Notes under the pieces: generated by a model
What the model was told of the DNA's origin: nothing
Database searches by the model: none
The model's input: only the letters and a program-made list of their open reading frames with translations
Source of the DNA: Chloroflexota bacterium
GTDB lineage: Bacteria; Chloroflexota; Anaerolineae; Aggregatilineales; Phototrophicaceae
Reading direction: 5' to 3'
DNA: 64,000 nucleotides
Assembly: GCA_026707745.1 (NCBI GenBank)
Contig: JAPOWG010000023.1
Location: forward strand, 1 to 64,000
Made by a program: the position numbers and the translations under genes
Part shown: piece by piece, positions 44,513 to 52,189 of the stretch
Layout of the letters: every line of letters begins with the position of its first letter
Position numbering within the stretch: position 1 is the first letter of the stretch

Positions 44513-45841
44513 TTAGCCGTATTCTTCCCAGAAAGCGTCCAGCAGCGCCTGGACTTCGGCTTCGGTGTCCGCCAACGCCTGCTCGATGGACTTGTCGCCG
44601 AAGAGCACGTCATCGACCATGCGGCTGACGATCTGATTGGCTTCCGGCTGTACCGGCGATATCGGCGCCACAGCATCAAGTGCGGCCACGCCGAGGATCG
44701 CTTCAGCGCGGTGATGTGTTTCGCCATCTTTCATGTAGCCATCGCAAGCCGCGATCGGCGAGGGACGCTGCTGTTGCTGCAAGAACCAGCAACCGCCGAC
44801 GCCCTCGACCTCGGTTGTCAACCAGCTAACCAATTGCCATGCCTCGTCCGGATTAGCCGCGTTCTTCGGTACCATGAAGCCCCAACCGCCCCAGGTCGCG
44901 CCGCGGCGGTCCGGGCTGCCCATGGGACCATAGGGGATCGCCGCTACTTCGTAATTGAGGTCTTCCGCGTGCGATTCCAACTGGAAGAGCGCCCAGGAAC
45001 CGGTGCTTTGGATGGAGACCAGGTCCAGGATGATCGGCATTTGGTCGAACTCACCAGCCGATTCCCAGAAGGCATTCTGCTCTTCAATGCCGTAATTGAT
45101 CTCGGTCATCCCTTGCATGAATTCCAGCGTCTGCACGCCGGCTTCGTTGTTGATCGTGACCGTGCGCAGGTCGTCGCTGATCCATTGCTGGCCATTGGCG
45201 TTGAGCCAGGTGATGAAGGCGGGCGCGCCCGCGATGGAGTTGGCGTTGAAGCCAATGCGGTCGAGGAATGAACCGTCGCCCTGCGTCAGCGCCGCGGCCG
45301 CTTCCAACATCTCGTCCCAGGTTTCGGGGAACTTCTCGATGCCGGCTTCGGCGAAGTGGTCGGTATTGTAGAACATCAGGTTCAGGGCCCCGCCGCTCGG
45401 GTTGGGCAGCATCCAGGTCTGGCCATTGTAGACGTTGCCGACGAACTCGGCCGGAATGAAGATGTCCGAGGTAATGCCGTCTGCCGCCATGTAGTCATCC
45501 AGCGGGATGATCTGCTCGGTGGCCGCGAAGAAAGGCAGGTCCTGGCGGCCGAACATGGTGACATCGGGCGGGTTACCGGCGGCGATCGCCGTCAACAGGT
45601 TCTGCAAACGATTATCCCAGGGCAGGAAGAGGTTGTTGACGCAGACGCCCGGATGGGCATCTTCGAAGGCAGCTACCACCGCTTCCATCAACGGGATACG
45701 GTTGCCGCCCCAGTGGTGCCAATAAGTCAATGTTACATCGCCCTCGCAATCGGGGTTCTGCGCGGAAACCGTCATCGATAGCGGCAGGACCGCCAACATA
45801 ATGACCGACACAAGCAACAAGAACGTCGCTCTCTTAAACAC
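44513..45841 (-). CDS. Extracellular solute-binding protein (sugar ABC transporter, family 1)
   Basis: A 442-residue binding protein with a Sec signal peptide (MFKRATFLLLVSVIMLAVLPL, cleavage near VSAQ). The mature part shows VTLTYWHHWGGNRIPLMEAV and VVAAFEDAHPGV, the opening of SBP_bac_1 proteins, and the GWGFMVPKNAANPDEAWQLV hinge segment. Translation starts at GTG with a strong AAGGAGAATCTT site. It leads the eight-gene operon with two permeases, a sulfatase, an unknown protein, two PhyH-like proteins and a flavoprotein. Its ligand is presumably the sulfated compound processed by those enzymes. Confidence 0.92.
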   Translation of the reverse strand: MFKRATFLLLVSVIMLAVLPLSMTVSAQNPDCEGDVTLTYWHHWGGNRIPLMEAVVAAFEDAHPGVCVNNLFLPWDNRLQNLLTAIAAGNPPDVTMFGRQDLPFFAATEQIIPLDDYMAADGITSDIFIPAEFVGNVYNGQTWMLPNPSGGALNLMFYNTDHFAEAGIEKFPETWDEMLEAAAALTQGDGSFLDRIGFNANSIAGAPAFITWLNANGQQWISDDLRTVTINNEAGVQTLEFMQGMTEINYGIEEQNAFWESAGEFDQMPIILDLVSIQSTGSWALFQLESHAEDLNYEVAAIPYGPMGSPDRRGATWGGWGFMVPKNAANPDEAWQLVSWLTTEVEGVGGCWFLQQQQRPSPIAACDGYMKDGETHHRAEAILGVAALDAVAPISPVQPEANQIVSRMVDDVLFGDKSIEQALADTEAEVQALLDAFWEEYG

Positions 45842-46182
45842 AAGATTCTCCTTCCACTTCGGAAACTAAACGAAATTTGTTTGTTGCCAATCGAATTCTC
45901 CCGTGCGCCCTCTGGGTTGGTGATGCGAATATTGGCAGCACAGGACACGCCGAAATCTCGGTGGTCTAACCCAATGCTCGTCGGACTGTTCTCCAGGCAT
46001 TTGAGCGCTCAGTTGCAATTTTCGTTGCCGAACCTGTCCAACTGAAACTGATCAACCGAAAATTTTCACCTAATATAAATTTGATTTAATCACATTGCAA
46101 TGAAAAATTCGCTCTAACTTTGACTTGCAGATTTTTCCGCAGCCGATGCTATTGAGTTGTAAGCGCACAGTCGCGTGAGCGG
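45842..46182. other. Upstream regulatory region of the eight-gene operon
   Basis: These 341 bases contain no plausible gene. They are AT-rich between about 46050 and 46140, where a promoter with an internal palindrome lies (46072-46100). The long leader, about 220 bases, has no riboswitch pattern that I recognise. Confidence 0.55.
46072..46100 (-). promoter_or_regulatory. Promoter with internal operator of the eight-gene operon
   Basis: On the minus strand TTGCAA (46095-46100), 17-base spacer and TATATT (46072-46077, five of six consensus). The spacer contains the perfect palindrome TGATT-T-AATCA (46082-46092), well placed for a repressor that blocks RNA polymerase. Confidence 0.5.
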
Positions 46183-46959
46183 TCAGGCGGGTATCGTACT
46201 TAGGAGGATCTCCCGACTCCGCGCCAGCGCATCGATAGGATTCGGGAGCAGTGGGCTCAACTCCAGGGAGATGGCGCCGCCATATCCAATGTCTTTGAGC
46301 GCCCGAAAACTGATTTTCAAGGTCTGTTCGGTCATCACGCCGTCCAATAGCGCCCAGTGCAAGTCACCCGCGCCATCGTTGTCATCAAAATGAACGTAGG
46401 CCAGACGTTCCCCGGCAGCGCTGATCACGCTTGCCGGATCTTCAGCGGTCATCTGGATATGCCCGCTGTCATAGAGCAGCAAAAGGTTTGGATGTCCCAG
46501 GCTCTTGATGTGCTTCAGGGTGCCGTCCGCGGTGGGCAAGGCTGTGCCGGGAAAATGCTCTACGGCAAACTTGATGTCAACCGTACTCGCGAATTCTGCG
46601 AGTTCTACCAAACTGTCGCCATATCTGGAAAGCCCGGCGGGGCTGTCATCCTCGCCCGGTATCACGTAGACCGTGTCAGCGCCCAATGTGGTCGCATGCC
46701 GGATGGCATCAGTCACGTGCTCAATTGCTCGTGATCTCAACCGGCTCTCCGGATGATCCAGCGACGCGCCAACCGGCATGGCGAATGACGCGCCCAGGCA
46801 GGAAACCCTCAACCCCAGTTCGCTTGCCAACTGGCGATCCTTTTCGTTTTGCAGATCTCCAGGTTGCAGGTCAATCCATCCGAAACCCAGCTCTTGAATC
46901 TGTCGCAGCGTGTCGTCTTGCGGCCCGGTCAAGGCCCAGGCACAGCAGGCTAGCTTCAT
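46183..46959 (-). CDS. Sugar phosphate isomerase/epimerase family TIM-barrel protein
   Basis: A 258-residue xylose-isomerase-like TIM barrel. Putative metal ligands are Glu in FAVEHFPG, Asp in LLYDSGH, His in YVHFDDND and Glu in ISLELSP. These are the four conserved positions of the family, although the whole protein is only distantly similar to the one at 26669. It is divergent from an SDR gene with a shared 127-base control region, and downstream of it in the same direction lies the large operon. The substrate is unknown. Inosose, a ketose or a sugar acid are possible. Confidence 0.85.
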   Translation of the reverse strand: MKLACCAWALTGPQDDTLRQIQELGFGWIDLQPGDLQNEKDRQLASELGLRVSCLGASFAMPVGASLDHPESRLRSRAIEHVTDAIRHATTLGADTVYVIPGEDDSPAGLSRYGDSLVELAEFASTVDIKFAVEHFPGTALPTADGTLKHIKSLGHPNLLLLYDSGHIQMTAEDPASVISAAGERLAYVHFDDNDGAGDLHWALLDGVMTEQTLKISFRALKDIGYGGAISLELSPLLPNPIDALARSREILLSTIPA

Positions 46960-46993
46960 CTACGGGCCGTCCTAGTCTCAAATTTTCAGCACG

Positions 46994-47022
46994 ATACTAG
47001 CGTATCTGGCTTGAATTGTCAT
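46994..47022 (-). promoter_or_regulatory. Promoter candidate for the isomerase gene
   Basis: The minus strand shows ATGACA (47017-47022), a 17-base spacer and TAGTAT (46994-46999). It overlaps the inverted repeat TTGTCA-N5-TGACAA (47016-47032). Confidence 0.4.
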
Positions 47023-47054
47023 AAATTGACAAGCTATTGAGCGAGACGTACACT
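47016..47054 (+). promoter_or_regulatory. Promoter and operator of the SDR-amidase-permease operon
   Basis: Perfect TTGACA (47026-47031), 17-base spacer and TACACT (47049-47054). The -35 overlaps the inverted repeat TTGTCA-TAAAT-TGACAA (47016-47032), which also covers the -35 of the divergent gene, so a single regulator could control both directions. Confidence 0.5.
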
Positions 47055-47086
47055 TGGCAGAGTTCCCAGCAAGAAAGGAAAATGCG

Positions 47087-47845
47087 ATGAATAATCGACC
47101 CCGAATCGCGCTGATAACGGGCGCCGGATCCGGCGTAGGCAGGGCGACGGCAAAGACAATGTGGGCAGAGGGCTACAGCCTGATACTCGCCGGGCGCCGA
47201 GAGGACAAACTGCGTGAGACCCTGAGCGAAGCCGGTGTCGACGAGGATCGCGCCCTGATCGCACCAACCGATGTCGCCGATCGCCGGGCCGTCAGCGGCC
47301 TCTTTGCAGCCGCTGCGGAACGCTTTGGCCGGCTGGATGTTTTGTTCAATAACGCAGGCGTCAACGCCCAGCGCACAGTGATTGAAGAATATGATGAAGA
47401 CGAGTGGCAGCGGGTGATCCAGATCAACGTAAGCGGTACATTTTGGTGCACGCAAGAAGCGCTCAAGCTGATGAAAGCGCAAGATCCGCAGGGCGGGCGC
47501 ATCATCAACAACGGCTCCTTGTCGGCACATATGCCGCGTCCCCAATCCGCGCCTTATGTCACTGCCAAGCACGCCGTATCCGGCTTGACAAAATGCACCG
47601 CGCTGGAAGGCCGCGCCTTCAATATCGCTTGTGGGCAGATCGACATCGGCAACGCCAGCACCGAAATGACCACTCACATGCAAACGGGAACCATGCAGGC
47701 GGACGGCAGCATCAGCGACGAACCGACGATCAACGTACAGCATGTGGCTGACGCGGTTCTGTATATGGCGAACTTGCCGCTGAATGCCAACGTGCTTTCG
47801 TTGACTGTTATGGCGACCCAGATGCCCTTCGTCGGGCGCGGGTGA
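47087..47845 (+). CDS. SDR family NAD(P)-dependent oxidoreductase
   Basis: A 252-residue short-chain dehydrogenase. The cofactor motif is TGAGSGVG (11-18), the structural NNAG is present near 89, and the active site is Tyr157-x-x-x-Lys161 (YVTAK). The catalytic Ser is in NGSLSAH. The C terminus ([11 protein letters not shown]) differs from the usual DGG ending. An in-frame start at 47054 is possible, but the ATG at 47087 has an AAAGGAAA site and matches the family. It is the first gene of an operon with an amidase, a lactate-type permease and an aminotransferase. Confidence 0.92.
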   Translation: MNNRPRIALITGAGSGVGRATAKTMWAEGYSLILAGRREDKLRETLSEAGVDEDRALIAPTDVADRRAVSGLFAAAAERFGRLDVLFNNAGVNAQRTVIEEYDEDEWQRVIQINVSGTFWCTQEALKLMKAQDPQGGRIINNGSLSAHMPRPQSAPYVTAKHAVSGLTKCTALEGRAFNIACGQIDIGNASTEMTTHMQTGTMQADGSISDEPTINVQHVADAVLYMANLPLNANVLSLTVMATQMPFVGRG

Positions 47846-47862
47846 TATTGAGGAGCCAAGCC

Positions 47863-49290
47863 ATGAGTGAATTGGTATGGATGACGGCGGTTGAACTCGC
47901 AGATTTGATTCGGCGCGGCGAGATTTCCGCAGTCGAGGTCTTGAACGCGCATCTGAAACAGATAGAAGCGGTCAATCCGGCATTAAACGCGATCGTCACC
48001 TACTTGCCGGAAATGGCACTTGATTTGGCGCGACAAGCCGACGAACGCGCAGCCCGCGGCGAAGAAACAGGTCCTTTGCACGGCCTTCCCATTGCGCACA
48101 AGGACCTGGCGCAGACAAAAGGCATACGCACCACCTCGGGTTCGCCCCTCTATGCCGATCTGGTGCCGGACATCAATGACTTGCACATCGCGCGCTTGAA
48201 ACAAGCCGGCTGCATCACACTCGGCAAAACCAATGTGCCGGAATTCGGCGCTGGTTCGCACACGTTCAATCCCGTATTTGGCGCCACAAACAACCCCTAC
48301 GATCTTTCCAAAACGTGTGGCGGCAGCAGTGGCGGGGCGGCCGTGGCGTTGGCCTCGGGCATGATACCTATTGCCGACGGCAGCGACCTGGGCGGCTCCT
48401 TGCGTAATCCGGCCAGCTTCTGCAATGTTGTCGGCTTCCGACCGTCGCCCGGGCGGGTGCCGACTTACCCCAAGGCCAATGCCTGGTCCACGCTGGGGGT
48501 TGCCGGACCGATGGGGCGCACGGTCCAGGATGTGGCGCTGATGCTGAGCGCGCTCGCCGGCTACGACGCGCGCTCGCCCATCGCCATTCAGCAGTCGGGT
48601 TCGCTTTTTGACCAGTCGCTGGAACGCGACTTCAAGGGAGTGAAGATCGCCTGGACCCCTGACCTGGGTGAGTTGCCGGTCGAGCCTGGCGTCCCCCGCG
48701 CGATAGAAGAACAATTGCCTATATTCGATGATATTGGCTGCGCTATCGAAGGCGCCGCGCCCGACTTCAGCGATGCCTACGATATCTTCCAGACCTTGCG
48801 CGCCTGGAACTTCGAGCTGTCCTTTGCCGAGCCTTTTGCCGAGTTTGGAGAGGAACGGTTTAAGGAAACGATTCGCTGGAATGTGGCGCGAGGAAAGCGG
48901 CTGAGCGCCGCTGATATCAGCCGCGCCGAAGCGAAGCGAACTGAACTCTATCATCGAGTGCGCGAATTCATGGATACTTACGAATTCTTGATCTTGCCAA
49001 CCGCGCAAGTGCCGCCCTTTCCCATTGAATGGGAGTATCCTGAAGAAATAAACGGCACAAGGATGAATACCTATATCGACTGGATGATGAGTTGCGCCTA
49101 CATCACGGTTACCGGACTGCCGGCGATATCCGTGCCTTGCGGATTCACGGACGACGGGCTGCCAGTGGGATTGCAAATCGTCGGTCGCCCCAATGCCGAT
49201 TTCGCCGTGCTGCAACTGGCCTACGCTTTTCAAGAGGCGACAGGCTTCTACCGCCGCCGGCCGTCCATTGCGATCGCTCCTGACGGCTGA
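47863..49290 (+). CDS. Amidase signature family hydrolase
   Basis: A 475-residue amide hydrolase of the GatA/FAAH group. The Ser-cisSer-Lys triad is complete: Lys80 (AHKD), Ser155 in GGSSGG and nucleophile Ser179 in GSDLGGSLRNP, with spacing identical to GatA (79/154/178). No signal peptide is present. A GTG start at 47842 would overlap the SDR stop, but ATG at 47863 has a GAGGAG site. A role as GatA subunit is unlikely, because no gatB or gatC neighbours it and the operon is catabolic. The natural amide substrate is unknown. Confidence 0.9.
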   Translation: MSELVWMTAVELADLIRRGEISAVEVLNAHLKQIEAVNPALNAIVTYLPEMALDLARQADERAARGEETGPLHGLPIAHKDLAQTKGIRTTSGSPLYADLVPDINDLHIARLKQAGCITLGKTNVPEFGAGSHTFNPVFGATNNPYDLSKTCGGSSGGAAVALASGMIPIADGSDLGGSLRNPASFCNVVGFRPSPGRVPTYPKANAWSTLGVAGPMGRTVQDVALMLSALAGYDARSPIAIQQSGSLFDQSLERDFKGVKIAWTPDLGELPVEPGVPRAIEEQLPIFDDIGCAIEGAAPDFSDAYDIFQTLRAWNFELSFAEPFAEFGEERFKETIRWNVARGKRLSAADISRAEAKRTELYHRVREFMDTYEFLILPTAQVPPFPIEWEYPEEINGTRMNTYIDWMMSCAYITVTGLPAISVPCGFTDDGLPVGLQIVGRPNADFAVLQLAYAFQEATGFYRRRPSIAIAPDG

Positions 49291-49314
49291 AGCCGGAAGA
49301 CAAGGAATGCTCAC

Positions 49315-50877
49315 GTGGACCTGTCGCTGATCAACTGGTTCTTGGCATTGCTTCCTGTGCTGACCGTGCTTGTGCTGATGGTTGGATTGGGATGGGGAGG
49401 CAGCCGCGCGGGATCGGCCGGATTCCTGTTGGCTCTGGCCCTTTCACTTATAGCCTTTGGCGGCGATATTCAGTTGGTGGTCGTGGCGATCGGCAAGTCC
49501 ATTCTGCTGGCGGTCGATGTGCTCTATATCGTGTGGATGGCGCTGTTCTTCTACAACGTCACATATGAAGCCGGCACGGTTGCCTTGATTGGGAAAAGCC
49601 TGCCGCGACTCACTTCTGATCGCGCCGCGCAAAGTCTGCTCATCAGTTGGGTATTCGTCTCATTGCTACAGGGCGTCGGGGGATTCGGCGTGCCAATAGC
49701 CGTGGTTGCTCCCTTGCTCGTTGGATTGGGCTACACGGCGACGCAATCGGTCATCATGGCGTCGCTGGGGCATGGCTGGGCGGTCACATTCGGATCGCTA
49801 GGCACCTCTTTTGTCGCCTTGACGGCCGTTACCGGGCTGCCCGGCGAAGCCTTAGCGCACGATGCCGCGCTTGTCCTGGGCATGGCGAGCCTGTTCAGCG
49901 GCGCGCTTGTCGCCTATGTCAGCGCCGGCTGGAGCGGTTTTTTTCGTTCCATCCCCATGCTCCTGATCGTGGGCGCCGCTATGGGGCTCACGCAATGGTG
50001 GATCGCCACCAATGGCATGTGGACGCTGGGTTCGACGACCGGCGCGTTGGCTGGCGCGCTTGTTGGCGTCTTGTATGTACTGTCGCCACTTCATCGTAGC
50101 AGAACAGGCAAATCGAAGATGGCTGGCGACGACCGTTCGCGGAGCATTGCGCTAGCCTTGTCGGCATATGGGATTCTGCTGGTTCTGGCCTTCTCCACCA
50201 ATTTGATCGAACCGCTCGAAAGCTTAATGGATTCCTTGTTGATCAGGATCGAGTTTCCTGCCGTGTCGACCGCATTCGGATGGCAGGTGCCGGGTGAATT
50301 TGGACGTGCGATCAGCGTATTCGGTCACGCCGGCGCCATTCTGTTTTATGCCGGCTGTATCTCCTTTATGCTCTACCGACAAGCGGGTTATTATGATAAT
50401 GAGGGCGTATGGGGCAAAATCTGGTCGAATGTGGGCAAGTCGGCAGTGAAGTCGACGGTGTCGATTCTTGCCTTGGTGGCGATGGCCTCGCTGATGACGC
50501 ATACCGGCATGACGCAAATGATCGCTCGCGGCATTAGCGAGACATTCAGCGCGGCAGCTTATCCCCTGTTCGCGCCCTTTATTGGCACGCTGGGCGCGTT
50601 CATGACCGGAAGCAATACCAACTCCAATGTAGTTTTTGGCGCCTTGCAACAAGAGACCGCCTCTCTGCTGGCGCTTAGCGTGCCGATTGTGCTTGCCGGG
50701 CAGACCGCCGGCGCATCGCTCGGCAGTGTGCTGGCGCCCGCAAAAATCATCGTCGGCTGCAGCACCGTGGGACTGGCGGGACAGGAAGGTCCTGTGATCA
50801 GGCGTATGCTGTTGCTGGGCTTGATTCCAGTGGTATTCGTCGCCATCACAACATATCTAAGGCTGGCGGGCCTATGA
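49315..50877 (+). CDS. L-lactate permease family transporter (LctP type)
   Basis: A 520-residue integral membrane protein with about twelve to thirteen hydrophobic segments. Family landmarks are QGVGGFGVPIAVVAPLLVGLG near 120, a GHGWAVTFGSLGTSF segment and GSNTNSNVVFGALQQETA near 435. It would import lactate, glycolate or another hydroxy acid with protons. Translation starts at GTG after AAGGAA. A close position after the amidase gene (24 bases) suggests the substrate of the operon is a hydroxy- or keto-acid derivative. Substrate assignment within LctP is uncertain. Confidence 0.88.
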   Translation: MDLSLINWFLALLPVLTVLVLMVGLGWGGSRAGSAGFLLALALSLIAFGGDIQLVVVAIGKSILLAVDVLYIVWMALFFYNVTYEAGTVALIGKSLPRLTSDRAAQSLLISWVFVSLLQGVGGFGVPIAVVAPLLVGLGYTATQSVIMASLGHGWAVTFGSLGTSFVALTAVTGLPGEALAHDAALVLGMASLFSGALVAYVSAGWSGFFRSIPMLLIVGAAMGLTQWWIATNGMWTLGSTTGALAGALVGVLYVLSPLHRSRTGKSKMAGDDRSRSIALALSAYGILLVLAFSTNLIEPLESLMDSLLIRIEFPAVSTAFGWQVPGEFGRAISVFGHAGAILFYAGCISFMLYRQAGYYDNEGVWGKIWSNVGKSAVKSTVSILALVAMASLMTHTGMTQMIARGISETFSAAAYPLFAPFIGTLGAFMTGSNTNSNVVFGALQQETASLLALSVPIVLAGQTAGASLGSVLAPAKIIVGCSTVGLAGQEGPVIRRMLLLGLIPVVFVAITTYLRLAGL

Positions 50878-50910
50878 CAGGTTGGCGATCGCGCATGTTT
50901 TGGAGGAACG

Positions 50911-52164
50911 ATGACAGAGCTCGCGATTCTCGGCGGAGAACCGGTTCGGGGAGACCCGTATCCATCCTGGCCAGTCCACGACGAGGCTGATGCCGAAGCT
51001 GTTGCCTCGGTTGTGCGCGGCGGGAATTGGGGCGGTTATCCCTATCCGGGTCCGGAGACCAAGCGCTTTCTGCATGCCTTTACGGCTATGAACGGAAGTG
51101 GATACGGCGTAGCGATGATGAACGGCACCATCACGATGGAGGTCGCGCTGCGCGCTGCGGGCATCGGCTGGGGCGACGAAGTGATCGTGCCGGCATATAC
51201 CTTCCAGGCCACGGCCGCCGCCCCGATGATGGCGGGCGCGATCCCGGTATTGGTCGATATTGATCGGGACACGTTCTGCATTTCCCCGAGCGCCGTCGAA
51301 GCGGCGATCACAGAGCGTACACGGGCGATCATCCCGGTGCATGTCGCATCGCAGATGGCGGATATGGACGCGATCATGGCGATCGCGGACGCGCGCAATC
51401 TGATCGTGATTGAAGACGCTGCGCATGCGCATGGGGCCGTTTGGGATGGCATGAGCGCCGGGACGATAGGGCATTTTGGATCGTTCAGCATGCAGTCGAC
51501 CAAGAGCATGACCGCCGGGGAGGGCGGTATACTCTTGTGCCAGTCGCAAGAACATGCCTGGCTGGCGGAGAGTATCATCGACTGTGGGCGTCCGCATGAC
51601 CCGGATCAAAAGATGGTCACGCTGGGTTTCAACTATCGCATGACGGAGTTGCAAGCGGCGCTTTTGAACGTCGGCATTCGGCGTTTCCCGGCCCAATTCG
51701 ACCAACGCGAGAAGAGCGCGGATTATCTGGATGAGGCCCTGAGCGAGATTGAAGGCCTCCGGGTACTACCGCGCGATTCCCGGCTGCATAGGCGCTCCCT
51801 CTATTCTTATACCTTTGCTATCGATCCCAAGGCTTTCGGCGCGACAAACAGGGTTGTCGCGCGCGCGCTTCTTGCCGAAGGCATCCCATGTTCCTCCGGC
51901 TACGACCCGATGTATCGTTATGATCTTTTCCAACCCGGGCTTTCCCGTCTTCCCGTGCCATCAGCCTTTCCCGAATATTTCGATTTCGAGCGGATGGTCC
52001 TGCCGGTTGCCGAGCGCATCAGCAGCCGCGAAGGCTTGTGGCTGGAAGAGAGCGTCTTCCGGGCTGGCGAAGACGGAGCGAATGACGTGGTGGCCGCGCT
52101 GACTAAAGTGCAAAAGGCCCTGTCAAGGGATCCTAGCCTGGCGGATTTGATTGAATCGCGATGA
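50911..52164 (+). CDS. DegT/DnrJ/EryC1/StrS family aminotransferase
   Basis: A 417-residue pyridoxal-phosphate enzyme that transfers an amino group to a keto-sugar or cyclitol. The cofactor Lys198 sits in FSMQSTKSMTAGEGG, and IEDAAHAHGAVWDG supplies the Asp that binds the pyridine nitrogen. GFNYRMTELQAALLN is diagnostic for the family. The N terminus (LAILGGEPVRGDPYPSWP) resembles the scyllo-inosose and 3-amino-5-hydroxybenzoate synthase-like branch more than LPS-sugar aminotransferases. It has a GGAGGAACG site. Its place in a catabolic-looking operon is unusual for this mostly biosynthetic family. Confidence 0.9.
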   Translation: MTELAILGGEPVRGDPYPSWPVHDEADAEAVASVVRGGNWGGYPYPGPETKRFLHAFTAMNGSGYGVAMMNGTITMEVALRAAGIGWGDEVIVPAYTFQATAAAPMMAGAIPVLVDIDRDTFCISPSAVEAAITERTRAIIPVHVASQMADMDAIMAIADARNLIVIEDAAHAHGAVWDGMSAGTIGHFGSFSMQSTKSMTAGEGGILLCQSQEHAWLAESIIDCGRPHDPDQKMVTLGFNYRMTELQAALLNVGIRRFPAQFDQREKSADYLDEALSEIEGLRVLPRDSRLHRRSLYSYTFAIDPKAFGATNRVVARALLAEGIPCSSGYDPMYRYDLFQPGLSRLPVPSAFPEYFDFERMVLPVAERISSREGLWLEESVFRAGEDGANDVVAALTKVQKALSRDPSLADLIESR

Positions 52165-52189
52165 GGGAGCTGCCTTGGCGATCCTGTCC

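Noticed and set aside
47983..49314. 443-residue open frame antisense to the amidase
   Set aside because: The amidase on the other strand has a complete catalytic triad. The antisense product has no recognisable fold or motif.
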